Source of the DNA: JACCQS01 sp963766765 | Lineage (GTDB): Bacteria; Actinomycetota; Actinomycetes; Mycobacteriales; Geodermatophilaceae | Length of the DNA stretch: 64,000 nucleotides | NCBI GenBank assembly: GCA_963766765.1 | Contig: CAVYBR010000013.1 | Location: forward strand, 62,001 to 126,000 | Reading direction: 5' to 3' | Translations under genes and position numbers: made by a program | Shown here: positions 38,533 through 47,448 of the stretch, in pieces | Layout: every line of letters begins with the position of its first letter | Position numbering within the stretch: position 1 is the stretch's first letter | Notes under the pieces: model-generated | The model's database searches: none | The model's input: the letters and a program-made list of their open reading frames with translations, nothing else | Told to the model about the DNA's origin: nothing

Positions 38533-38869
38533 GGTGCGTCCTTCCAAGGACCGATGTTCGAAACGGCAACACGCACGCCCAGCGGCAGGCCCACTAGATC
38601 GCGGTCACACCAAGTGACCCGCGCGAGCGGGTGGGCAGTCGGAAGGCAGCGCAAACCAGCAGCCTACCCTTTCGGGCGACCGCTGTCCACGCCAGGTCAA
38701 CCTGGCGCGCTGGCCTCGAGCAGCTAAGGCTCCTTCGTATTCCTCGTGACTGGTGTCACCGCCCGGTCAGGGTGCACTCCGGAGCAGTGGAACGTCAAGA
38801 GTCTACTGCCCAAGTCTGGCGTTTTCATGCATGACGGGCGCGGTTGCCGGGCTGCCGCACAGCCGTGGT
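38533..38869. other. rpoB upstream region
   Basis: 337 bases without a gene, between the Mce-associated protein gene and rpoB. Contains a candidate promoter (38661-38689) and a small inverted repeat just upstream of it (GCCAGGT-CA-ACCTGGC at 38691-38706). No terminator with a U-run was seen after the Mce-associated gene. Confidence 0.65.
38661..38689 (-). promoter_or_regulatory. Candidate rpoB promoter
   Basis: TGGACA (38684-38689), a 17-base spacer and TAGGCT (38661-38666), about 130 bases upstream of rpoB. Five of six matches at -35 and four of six at -10. Confidence 0.5.
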
Positions 38870-39856
38870 TCAGGACTCCGTGAGCGTGGTGACGTTGCTG
38901 ACCAGCCACGTCCCGTCGACCAGCTCCAAGTTGAGCTGCAGGGTCTGGACGCAGGCGTCGGCCCCGTCGTTGGTGACCGCACACTCCGAGCCCTCGGGGG
39001 CCGGTTCCTGACCGGAGTTGACACTCTTGACCACGAACGTGCCGTACGCGATGACCACGGCTTCGGTCTGCTCGGCATTGATGTTCTGCAGGCCCACGGT
39101 GATGTTGTCCACGCGCGTCGTCGCGGACACCTCGAGATAGGACTCGACGACCTGACCGTTGAGGTCGTCTTCGAAGCGCTCGCGCAGATCGCCGGTGAGG
39201 ACGGCCAGGGAGTTCTCGACGCTGCCGTCAGGGTCGGTGTAGTCGAAGCTGTACATGGCCGCGTAGGCGTCCTTCGCCGCGGGCAGCAGCTCCGGGTCCA
39301 CCAGCGGCGGCGTCGTGGCTCGCTCGACGACCAGGAAGGTCACCGCGGCTGCCGCCAGAACGGTGAGCACGCTCAAGACGATGAAGGTGAGATTCAGCCG
39401 CGGTTGCCCGGTCGGTCGCTGCCGGGTACGCCGAGCGGTAGCGGCAACCTGCGTGCTCTTCGCGGGCGGGGCGGAAGGCTTCGCGGCCTTGCTCGGCGGT
39501 GCGGACGTCCTCGTGGCGGGCTTTGCGCTCGCGGGCTTCGCGGTCGCCGGCTTGGCCCCCGACTTCGCCGTGACCCCCCTCGTACCCGAGCGCCGGGCAG
39601 CCGCGGCCTTGGCGGCGGCAGCCTGCACGGCCGCGGCCTTGGTGGCGTCGGTCCTGGGCGGTCTCGGTCGCTTCGTCCCCGCTGCCTTGTCCGCAGCAGT
39701 CCGGGACGCTGCCGCTTCTGCGGCATCAGTCGAGGACGACAGAGCTCCGGATTCCACCGCCCTGGGGGCAGCCTTCTGCCGCCGACCGGCAACCCGCTGC
39801 CCGGGACGGGGCCGCGGCCGTGGGGTGGCGTCCTCGGGTGGGTCGACCATCGTCAT
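38870..39856 (-). CDS. Mce-associated membrane protein (second of two)
   Basis: 328 residues. A long basic Ala/Pro/Lys-rich cytoplasmic region (1-155, with KPATAKPASAKPATR repeats), one membrane segment (LTFIVLSVLTVLAAAAVTFLVV), and an exported domain of about 150 residues of the Mas type (AYAAMYSFDYTDPDGSVENSLAVLTGDLRERFEDDL, ending LNLELVDGTWLVSNV). Such proteins accompany mce operons and are thought to stabilise the import complex. ATGA overlap with the upstream paralogue. Confidence 0.82.
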   Translation of the reverse strand: MTMVDPPEDATPRPRPRPGQRVAGRRQKAAPRAVESGALSSSTDAAEAAASRTAADKAAGTKRPRPPRTDATKAAAVQAAAAKAAAARRSGTRGVTAKSGAKPATAKPASAKPATRTSAPPSKAAKPSAPPAKSTQVAATARRTRQRPTGQPRLNLTFIVLSVLTVLAAAAVTFLVVERATTPPLVDPELLPAAKDAYAAMYSFDYTDPDGSVENSLAVLTGDLRERFEDDLNGQVVESYLEVSATTRVDNITVGLQNINAEQTEAVVIAYGTFVVKSVNSGQEPAPEGSECAVTNDGADACVQTLQLNLELVDGTWLVSNVTTLTES

Positions 39857-40698
39857 GCCCCCGACAGACCGGTCAGCAACCAGCGGCCGTCCACCAGTCT
39901 GAGGTTCACTTGGATTCGGTATCTCGTCACAGTCTCCTGCGGAGTGAGCAGGTTCTTGACCCGCGCCCGCAGTACGACGATCGCGGTCGCGCGCGTGTCG
40001 GTCGCCTCCGTCACTGACGCCGCGATCACTTCCGTAGCCGAGACCTGTTGATCGGTGACGAGTTGCTCTCTGCGGTCCTCCAGTGCAGCAATCGTGTCGT
40101 CATGCAGATCGTCGGTCGTGACCCGGTCGATCTCGGCGATGTCCTGATCCAGGGTGAGGTAGTCGAAAGACGTAACATCGACGACGCCCGAGCGGGCGGC
40201 GCTGAGGATCTCGTCGAACGCCGTCAGTTCGATCGGCGACTGGTCCACCGGCCGGGTGAGGAAGAGCCACGTGCCCACGCCGACCAGAACCACCAGGAGA
40301 GCGGCCACCAGCGCGGTCAGGCTGATCCGAATCCGCGGCACGGCGATGCGGCGCCGCGCCGTCGTCGTACCCGCCGCGTCGGCGTCGGCGTCGGGTTTGG
40401 CGTCGGGTTTGGCGTCGGGTTTGGCGTCGGCGTCTACTTTGGCCTTGGCTTTGGCCTTGTCTTTGTCGTTTGTGTCGTCATGCGCGCCCGTGTGCTTCGC
40501 CGGAACCTTCGCGTCCTTCTTCGCCGCGCCGGTGGCCGGCCCGTCGGTGGTCTTCACAGGGGCGGCTCTCACCGCCTTGTTCTTCGCGGCTCTGGGCCTG
40601 GCCCGGCCGGCGCCGGCAGAAACGGCAGGGCCAACTGTGGCAGTGTCGGCCTCGTCAGTCCGGGCGACGTCACCGGAGTCGTCTTTCCGGCTCGGCAC
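39853..40698 (-). CDS. Mce-associated membrane protein (first of two)
   Basis: 281 residues from GTG. Cytoplasmic Ala/Lys/Asp-rich region (1-115) with KAKAKAKVDADAKPDAKPDAKPDADAD repeats, a membrane helix (LTALVAALLVVLVGVGTWLFL), and an exported Mas-type domain (FDYLTLDQDIAEIDRVTTDDLHDDTIAALEDRREQLV, ending VNLRLVDGRWLLTGLSG). The C-terminal pattern matches its downstream paralogue, pointing to tandem duplication. Confidence 0.82.
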   Translation of the reverse strand: MPSRKDDSGDVARTDEADTATVGPAVSAGAGRARPRAAKNKAVRAAPVKTTDGPATGAAKKDAKVPAKHTGAHDDTNDKDKAKAKAKVDADAKPDAKPDAKPDADADAAGTTTARRRIAVPRIRISLTALVAALLVVLVGVGTWLFLTRPVDQSPIELTAFDEILSAARSGVVDVTSFDYLTLDQDIAEIDRVTTDDLHDDTIAALEDRREQLVTDQQVSATEVIAASVTEATDTRATAIVVLRARVKNLLTPQETVTRYRIQVNLRLVDGRWLLTGLSGA

Positions 40699-40785
40699 GA
40701 CCTCGTACTCCCGTCCTATGACTCTTGCTCTCGCCTCATGGCGGTCCGCGCCAACGGTAGCGTGACGCGGTTGGTGGGCTGCTGC

Positions 40786-41541
40786 TCAGCTGAACGGCGA
40801 GAGTTCCACGCCGGCCTTGGTCAGTGCGTCCCGGACTCGGCGGGCCAGGCGCAACGCTCCGGGCGTATCGCCGTGCAGGCACAATGACTGCGCCCGAACC
40901 GACACCTGCGACCCGTTCACCGCGGTGACCTGTCCGTCGGTGACCAATCGCAGAGATCGGGCCACCACCGAGGGGGCATCGCTGATCACCGCCCCCTCCT
41001 GTCGGCGGCTCACGAGGTGCCCGGCCCCGTCGTACGCGCGATCGGCGAATGCCTCTTTGACCGGAGTGAGCCCGGCTGCCTCGGCTGCCCGGAGCAGCTC
41101 CGAGCCAGGCAGGCCGAGCACCGGCAGCGTGGGATCCACGTCGCGCACCGCGCGGACCACTGCTTCGGCTTGGACCGAGTTCGTCACGCAGGTGTTGTAG
41201 AGCGCCCCGTGCGGCTTCACATACGACACGCGGCTCCCGGCGATTCGGGCAAAGGCGTCGAGGGCCCCGATCTGATAGATCACCTCGTCGGTCAACTCGT
41301 TGGCGGGTACATCCATCGGTCGTCTGCCGAAGCCGGCCAGGTCCCGGTAGCTGACCTGGGCACCGATCCGTACGCCCCGCTCTGCTGCTCGTCGGCAGAC
41401 CCGACGCATGATGCTCGGGTCCCCGCCGTGAAAGCCGCAGGCCACGTTGGCGCTGGTGACGATCTCGAGCAGTCCGTCGTCCTCGCCCAGCTCCCAAATC
41501 CCGAAGCCCTCACCGAGGTCACTGTTCAGGTCGATCTGCAT
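40786..41541 (-). CDS. pxpA: 5-oxoprolinase subunit A (LamB/YcsF family)
   Basis: 251 residues. MQIDLNSDLGEGFGIWELGEDDGLLEIVTSANVACGFHGGDPSIMRRV is the unmistakable LamB/YcsF N-terminus, followed by GAQVSYRDLAGFGRRPMDV, YVKPHGALYN and EAFADRAYD. With PxpB and PxpC it forms an ATP-dependent enzyme opening 5-oxoproline to glutamate; neither partner is in the window. It sits 35 bases after mceF and 87 bases before the Mas genes, so it is inserted in the mce transcript. Confidence 0.93.
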   Translation of the reverse strand: MQIDLNSDLGEGFGIWELGEDDGLLEIVTSANVACGFHGGDPSIMRRVCRRAAERGVRIGAQVSYRDLAGFGRRPMDVPANELTDEVIYQIGALDAFARIAGSRVSYVKPHGALYNTCVTNSVQAEAVVRAVRDVDPTLPVLGLPGSELLRAAEAAGLTPVKEAFADRAYDGAGHLVSRRQEGAVISDAPSVVARSLRLVTDGQVTAVNGSQVSVRAQSLCLHGDTPGALRLARRVRDALTKAGVELSPFS

Positions 41542-41576
41542 GACAGCCCTATCCGCACGACATGGGTGTTACTACC

Positions 41577-42830
41577 TCAGGCCGGGCCGCTGGAGAAGGG
41601 CAGGGTCCCGAGAATGTCCTCGAGGATGTCGCCGGCCGAAGCGCCGGGCGCTTGCGGACCCGCTCCGCTACCGGGGCCGGCCGAACTGCCGGCGTTCTGT
41701 GCCCCCCGGATGCTGGACCCGGTCTCGTTGATTCCGTCCCCGGGGTGCGGATCGACGCCGTTGAGCACCTGGCAGGCAGCGGCTGTGTTGGTCACCACCG
41801 CACCGAGCTCGCCGGGGGTACGGGTATCGGTGCCGGAGTAGCCGGTGTAGCAGGAGGAGGGGCTGTCGCTGCCGAGCACCAATCCGAAGTGTGCGCGGAC
41901 GACTCCATCTGAGTCGCGACGGATGACACTGAACCCACCCGCGACGACAGACGGATAGGTCACCAGAACCTGTTCCAGCCCAGGGAGATTCGGTATCACT
42001 GTCTTGTTGATGATGTCGAGGTTGGTGAACAAGCTGGACAGCCCGACACCGGCCTGGTCGAGAAGGCCCGAGATCGACTCTCCGGCCGCCGGGGCATTCA
42101 CCAGGAGACTGCGGATGTCCGGATCGCTCTCGCGCAGTTGGTCGGTGAAGGCCCGTAGCTGCTCAGAGAAGGTCTGGATCGATGAGCCGGACTCCAGCTG
42201 CGTGTCGAGGACCGTCCGACCGTCGATGATCAACTGGATCGTCTGGGGCAATGACTCCTGGGCCCGGGCGAGCAACAGGTCGCCGTTGTCGATCAGCCGG
42301 CTCAGGTCATCGCCGGCGCCGGCAAAGGCAGTCCCCAGTTCGTCGACGAGCGTGCGCAGGTTCTCGGTGTCGATCGAACCGACCAACCGATCGAGGTTGA
42401 GCAGCAACTCCTCGACGGCGATCGGGATGCCCGTCCGGGACTCCGGGATGACCGAACCCTCCTCGAGGTAGGGCTCCCCGGGTCCGTCTGGGATGAGGTC
42501 GACGTACTGCTCCCCCACAGCCGACCGGTTGGTGACCACCGCCCGGGCGTCGGCGGGAATGTCGGGAGCATCGGGATCGATCGTCATCCCCACCGAGACC
42601 CCGTCCTCGGTGAGCTCGAGGCTGCTGACGCGACCCACGGCGACACCGCGGTAGGTGACCTCGGCGTTGACGAAGATGCCACCGGAGTCCGCGAACTCAG
42701 CCTCGATGTCGTAACCGCTGCCGAGCAGCAGCCGATCGAGACCCACGTAATTGAAGCCCACGTAGCTGATCCCGAGCAACGCGATCGCGATGAAGGCGAG
42801 CAACTGGACCTTGGTCTTTCGCAGGATCAT
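41577..42830 (-). CDS. mceF: Mce family protein, MceF position
   Basis: 417 residues from the ATG overlapping the mceE stop (ATGA). N-terminal anchor (LLAFIAIALLGISYVGFNYVG), an MCE/MlaD domain (YDIEAEFADSGGIFVNAEVTYRGVAVGRVSSLELTEDGV), a long helical region (about 120-280), and a Gly/Ala/Pro-rich C-terminus. Last of the six MCE subunits forming the periplasm-spanning lipid channel. Confidence 0.9.
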   Translation of the reverse strand: MILRKTKVQLLAFIAIALLGISYVGFNYVGLDRLLLGSGYDIEAEFADSGGIFVNAEVTYRGVAVGRVSSLELTEDGVSVGMTIDPDAPDIPADARAVVTNRSAVGEQYVDLIPDGPGEPYLEEGSVIPESRTGIPIAVEELLLNLDRLVGSIDTENLRTLVDELGTAFAGAGDDLSRLIDNGDLLLARAQESLPQTIQLIIDGRTVLDTQLESGSSIQTFSEQLRAFTDQLRESDPDIRSLLVNAPAAGESISGLLDQAGVGLSSLFTNLDIINKTVIPNLPGLEQVLVTYPSVVAGGFSVIRRDSDGVVRAHFGLVLGSDSPSSCYTGYSGTDTRTPGELGAVVTNTAAACQVLNGVDPHPGDGINETGSSIRGAQNAGSSAGPGSGAGPQAPGASAGDILEDILGTLPFSSGPA

Positions 42831-44065
42831 CCGGTTGCCTCCGTGCAGAGCCCTGGTAGGCACGGCAGCCCTGGCACCGGCAGCGTCGGGAGACCCGGAA
42901 CCGTAGGCGCGGTCGGCAGGGGGCCGACGACCGGAAGATCCGGCGCCGGCGGCAGCGTCGGCGAGCCACTGGGTCCGGTGAGGTTCTCCAAGAGCGTGGC
43001 CAGGTCCAGGTTCAGGGTGGCCACCATGTTCTGGTAGTCACCGCATCGAGTCAGACCGTCGGCGGCTCCGGGGATGCAGATGCCGTTGAGCGCTTGCCGC
43101 GGGAACGGATAGGTGAAAAGCAGGTCGAGCGAGTTGGGCAGATCGCTTCCCGCCGCGGCCAGCTCGCTGAGGATCGGCTGCAGCGCCTGGAGGTCGGCAA
43201 TCGCGTTGTCCTGGCTCTCGTCGATCACTCGGGTGCCCACCTCGCCGAGCCGGGCCAGGGATTCCAGCATGTCCACCAGCGAGGCACGCTGGTCCTCCAG
43301 GATGTCGAGTCCAGGACCAATCGTGTCCAGCGCCACGGTGATCGTGTCGCGTTGTCCGGCAAGGGTTTGCGCCAAACGGTCGATGCTCTCCAGCGCGGCA
43401 ATGATGTCGCTCTTCTGCTGGTCGAGCCCGCCGATGAACGTGTCCAGCTGGGTCAACGTATTGCGCAGCGCCTCCTCGCGCCCCTGCAGCGCTAGGCCGA
43501 GCTCATGGGTGATCGTCTGGAGCTGAGCGACCCCGCCTCCGTTGAGCAGCAGGGATAGTGCCCCGAGCACCTCCTCGACCTCGATGTTGCGTTCGGTCCG
43601 CTCGATCGGGATCGTGTCGCCGTCGGCCAACGGCTCGCTGGCGGCCCCGGTGCTGGGCGCCGACAACTCGACGAACTTCTCCCCCAACAGCGAGGACTGT
43701 CGGATCGCGGCGTCGGCATTGGCCGGCAGGTCCACGTCGGCGTTGACCAGGATGGTCACCTTGGCCACCCACCCAGTCAGCTCGATGGCGTCGACTCGGC
43801 CGACCGGCACATCGGCCACCCGCACCGCGGACTGCGGAACGAGGTCGAGCACGTCCTCGAATTCGATGGTCACGGTGTACGGGTCATCCCCGAGGTCAGC
43901 CCCGCCCGGCAGATCCAGGCTGTACGCGCCGCGGAAGCCTCCGCAGCCGGCCAGCAACAGAATGGCGACCGCGATCAATGCGGCAAGCCGCGTGCCTCGA
44001 CGGTGGCGCCGCACCGGACCACGTCGTACCGCCTGCTCCGGCAGCGTCGCCAGCTCAGCCCGCAT
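42827..44065 (-). CDS. mceE: Mce family lipoprotein, MceE position
   Basis: 412 residues. A lipoprotein signal with lipobox LLLAGC (Cys at about 41) after a basic start, typical of MceE. MCE domain (YTVTIEFEDVLDLVPQSAVRVADVPVGRVDAIEL), a coiled helical segment and a Pro-rich C-terminus (LPPAPDLPVVGPLPTAPTVPGLP). Overlaps mceD by 11 bases. Confidence 0.9.
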   Translation of the reverse strand: MRAELATLPEQAVRRGPVRRHRRGTRLAALIAVAILLLAGCGGFRGAYSLDLPGGADLGDDPYTVTIEFEDVLDLVPQSAVRVADVPVGRVDAIELTGWVAKVTILVNADVDLPANADAAIRQSSLLGEKFVELSAPSTGAASEPLADGDTIPIERTERNIEVEEVLGALSLLLNGGGVAQLQTITHELGLALQGREEALRNTLTQLDTFIGGLDQQKSDIIAALESIDRLAQTLAGQRDTITVALDTIGPGLDILEDQRASLVDMLESLARLGEVGTRVIDESQDNAIADLQALQPILSELAAAGSDLPNSLDLLFTYPFPRQALNGICIPGAADGLTRCGDYQNMVATLNLDLATLLENLTGPSGSPTLPPAPDLPVVGPLPTAPTVPGLPTLPVPGLPCLPGLCTEATG

Positions 44066-45371
44066 CGCCTACACCCCCCAGGCCGGGGACGAACGAGAGA
44101 CCCGGCAGGAGGCCGGCGCTGTTCACCGGCGCAGATGCAAGCCCGCCGGCCGAGCCGGTACCCACCAGGTCGCTGGGTGCCGAGCCGAGGCCGAACAGCT
44201 CGTCGATCAATTGCTGGACGTCTGGGATCAGGTCGCCGTTGGCATCATCGACCACGCCGTCTCCGTCCAGGTCGCCATAGAAGACACCCAGGCAGTTGTT
44301 GCGTTGCGCTTCGAGGCTCGGGTTCCCGGTGATGGGAGCGAGGAGGTCGGAGATGCCGAGTTGGTCGAGTTGGTCGACGAGGATCCCGCAGAGGGCAGCC
44401 TGCAGGGCGGGCGCGGTCAGCTGGGCGAAGTTGTTCCTGGTGTCCAGCGTTCCGGAGTTGGCGTTGTAGGCGTTGCTCAGATTGCCGATCGCCACGGGAG
44501 CCGCGCCGAGGAAGGACGCCAGCGCATCCCGTTGCTGGGCCAGGGTCAGGGTCACCTGCGCGAGGCCGTTGACGTTGTAGGCGAGCGCCTCGGTGTTTTG
44601 CTCGACGAAGGCAGCCACATCGGACAGCGCGAGGGTGAGACTGGAAAGGGCCCGCGCCAGGTCCTCGCTCTCGCCGGCCAGTTGGGTGGAGACCGAGGCG
44701 AGATTGTCGTTGAAGGCCCGTACCTGAGCATCGGACTCGGCAAGCGCCGTCGTGAAGACCGCCAGGTTGTCCAATGAGCCGAAGAGGTCATCCCGTCCGG
44801 TGCTCAGCGTCTGGATCGCCTCGGAGAAGCTCACGAGCGTGGCGTTGAGGGCGGCGCCATTGTCGTCGAGGTTCGCCGCGCCCACGTCGATCACGTCGGC
44901 CAGCGCACCGTTGGCGTTGGCGCCATTCGGTCCCAGCGCGACGTTCAGTTCGTTGAGCGTCGAGTAGATCTCGTCGAGTTCGACCGGCGTTGCAGTGCGC
45001 GACAGCGGCACCTCGGTCTGGTCGGCCATCGGTGGGCCACCGGAGAAAGCAGGGAAGAACTGCACGTAGCGGTCGCTGACCAGCGACGGCGCAACGATCG
45101 CGGCCGACGCCGTCTCGGGGATCTGGATGCCGTCGTCGATCACCATCTCGATCCGAACCTGGTCACCTTCCGGGGCGACCTCGGTGATCTCGCCGACGTC
45201 GACACCGAGGACGCGGACCGACGATCCCTCGTAGACGCCGATGGCCTCCCCGAAATAGGCGGTGACCGTGATGCCACCGCCCGGCTTCAGGACCACCCAA
45301 CCGAGCGCGCCGATGACGACCAAGCCGACGATCACGGCCAGGACCCGATAACTGAGCGTCTGGGTGCTCAT
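44055..45371 (-). CDS. mceD: Mce family protein, MceD position
   Basis: 438 residues with N-terminal anchor (VLAVIVGLVVIGALGWVVL), MCE domain (ITVTAYFGEAIGVYEGSSVRVLGVDVGEITEVAPEGDQV), a helical stretch and an acidic GDLDGDGVVDDANGDLIPDV segment that resembles calcium-binding dockerin-like loops. ATGA overlap with mceC. Confidence 0.9.
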   Translation of the reverse strand: MSTQTLSYRVLAVIVGLVVIGALGWVVLKPGGGITVTAYFGEAIGVYEGSSVRVLGVDVGEITEVAPEGDQVRIEMVIDDGIQIPETASAAIVAPSLVSDRYVQFFPAFSGGPPMADQTEVPLSRTATPVELDEIYSTLNELNVALGPNGANANGALADVIDVGAANLDDNGAALNATLVSFSEAIQTLSTGRDDLFGSLDNLAVFTTALAESDAQVRAFNDNLASVSTQLAGESEDLARALSSLTLALSDVAAFVEQNTEALAYNVNGLAQVTLTLAQQRDALASFLGAAPVAIGNLSNAYNANSGTLDTRNNFAQLTAPALQAALCGILVDQLDQLGISDLLAPITGNPSLEAQRNNCLGVFYGDLDGDGVVDDANGDLIPDVQQLIDELFGLGSAPSDLVGTGSAGGLASAPVNSAGLLPGLSFVPGLGGVGDAG

Positions 45372-46402
45372 CCGACCGGCACCTCCGGCACCGGCAGCGG
45401 CAGCGGGAACCGCTCCCCCAGTGCGGTCGGATCACTGATCAGGTCGGTCAGGTCGGGGATGAGCCCTTCGACGTAGCTGTCGAACCAGCGGCCGTTCCCG
45501 AGCGTGTTGGCAAACACGCGGACGAAGGGTCCGAGTTGCTCGATCGTCGCGTCGATGTTGTCGCGGTTGCGCAGCAGGATCGCGGTCACGTCGGACAGGG
45601 ACGCTAACGCCGGGGCGAGGCTCGCCTGGTTGTCGGCGACCAGACCGCTGAGCTGTGCCGACAACTGCTGGGTGCTGATCAGGATCTCGTGAATCAGTTC
45701 GCGCCGCTTCTCCACCTCGGTCAGCAGCGTGTTGGAGTCCCGGATGAGCTGGGTGAACTCCGCGTCCCGGTTGGCAAGGACCTGGGTGACCGTGTCCGTA
45801 CGGTCCAGCAACTGCTGCAAGGCAATGTCGCGGGAAGCGATGGTCTCCGAGAGCCGGGACAGGCCGTCCAGGGAGGCGGCCACGTTGTCCGGCGTGTCGC
45901 GGAAGGTCTCGGACAGCACCTCGAAGGAATCGGCGAGCTGCTCAGTATCGATCTGCTCCAAAGTGTCGCTAAGCCCTGAGAAAGCGGCCACCACGTCGTA
46001 CGGAGCTGCCGTGCGCTCCAAGGGGATTCGAACGTCCGGGTCCAGTTCGGCCTCGCCGAGGGAGCTGAGGGCCAGGTACTTGTCGCCCAACACCGTCTCG
46101 ATCTTGATGGCCGCCTCGGAGCGGTCTCCGACGAACGCGTCCTCCACCCGGAAGTCCACGATCACCCGGTCACCATCGAGTTCGATCGACTCGACGGTGC
46201 CGACGCGCACGCCGGCAATCCGCACGGTGTCATCGGTCTTGAGTCCGGCCGCCTCGCTGAACTCCGCGCTGTAGACGGTTCCGCCACCGATCAGCGGGAG
46301 GGAGTCGGCCTTGAAGGCACCGAGGATGAGCAGCCCGAGCAGGAGCAGGCTGATCGCTCCGATAACGACGGGGTTGCGCTCATGGAACGGCCGGACGCTC
46401 AT
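45368..46402 (-). CDS. mceC: Mce family protein, MceC position
   Basis: 344 residues from the ATG at 46402, with GAGG ten bases upstream; the frame also opens at 46444. Anchor (PVVIGAISLLLLGLLILGAF), MCE domain (VYSAEFSEAAGLKTDDTVRIAGVRVGTVESIELDGDRV) and a coiled-coil region (about 140-290). Overlaps the true mceB end by 23 bases. Confidence 0.9.
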   Translation of the reverse strand: MSVRPFHERNPVVIGAISLLLLGLLILGAFKADSLPLIGGGTVYSAEFSEAAGLKTDDTVRIAGVRVGTVESIELDGDRVIVDFRVEDAFVGDRSEAAIKIETVLGDKYLALSSLGEAELDPDVRIPLERTAAPYDVVAAFSGLSDTLEQIDTEQLADSFEVLSETFRDTPDNVAASLDGLSRLSETIASRDIALQQLLDRTDTVTQVLANRDAEFTQLIRDSNTLLTEVEKRRELIHEILISTQQLSAQLSGLVADNQASLAPALASLSDVTAILLRNRDNIDATIEQLGPFVRVFANTLGNGRWFDSYVEGLIPDLTDLISDPTALGERFPLPLPVPEVPVG

Positions 46403-47448
46403 ATTCGCTACACCTCGCAGCCGTGGTCTCGGGGTTGAGTTCACCGGGTGGAGGCAGCGTGTCGAGGGTGATGGCCTGGCCGCCCGGCAGCGTCACGGTG
46501 CCGCCGGCCGAGCACAGGTAGAAGTTGAACCACGAGGCATAGGTCGCGGTCCGGGTGATCGTCTCGAGTTTGAACGGCAGGTAGGCCAGGGCTTCCTCGA
46601 TCGTCGGTCCATTGGCCGACAGGCCTTCGGCCAGACGCCCCGAGCGCCTCGATGTCGGCAGCCAGTGGTGGCCGGGCCTCCTCGACGAAGCCAGCCGTCG
46701 TCAGCGCCAGGTCGTTGACGGTGGTCAGCGAGTCGAAGATCGCCTGCCGGTCGCTGGACAGGCCGGTGACGAACTGCTGCAGGGACACGATCAGGCCGTC
46801 GAGTTGCACGTCTCGGTCGGCGACCGTACCCAGGACGAGGTTCAGGTTGTCGATGACGCTGCCGATCACCGCGTCCTTGTCGGCCAGCGAACCGGTCAGG
46901 GAGGCGACATGCCCGAGCAGGCTGTTGACCGTGTCGCCTTCACCCTGGAAAACCTGGATGATCTCGAAGGAGAGTCGGTTGACGTCCTCAGGGGCCAGAG
47001 CCTGGAACAGCGGTCGAAAACCGCCGAAGAGTGCGGTCAGGTCAAGCGCCGGCGTCGTGCGCTCGAGTGGGATGAGGTCGTTCTCGGCCATGTTGTTGCC
47101 GCCGGATCCCTTGCCTTCACTGAGCGCAATATACCTCTGCCCCACCAGGTTTCGGTATCGCACCAGCGCCTGGGCGCCATCCGGTAGCGGGGTGGAGGAC
47201 TGGACGCTGAAGGTGACTTCGGCGAGATTGCGCTCGACCACGGCGATCTCTTCGACGCTGCCGACCCGTACCCCAGCGATCCGGACGTCGTCGCCCTCGA
47301 CCAGTCCTGTCACGTCCGTGAACTGCGCGCGGTAGGTGGTCTGCTCGCCGAAGCTCTCGTTCGTGATCGTCGAGATGAGCAGGTAGGTCGCCAGCACGGT
47401 GACCACCGCGAAGACGATGAGCTTGACCAGCGGTCGGGCGAACCCCAT
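46380..47448 (-). CDS. mceB: Mce family protein, MceB position, interrupted by a single-base insertion
   Basis: MGFARPLVKLIVFAVVTVLATYLL starts a normal MceB with MCE domain (YRAQFTDVTGLVEGDDVRIAGVRVGSVEEIAVVERNLA). Near 46635 one extra base shifts the frame. Without it the protein continues LAEGLSANGPTIEEALAYLPFKLETITRTATYASWFNFYLCSAGG, the conserved MceB end, and stops at 46380, giving about 355 residues. The span is 1,069 bases (3 x 356 + 1). The uncorrected frame runs on to 46441 with a meaningless tail. Start shares TGATG with the mceA stop. Confidence 0.88.
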
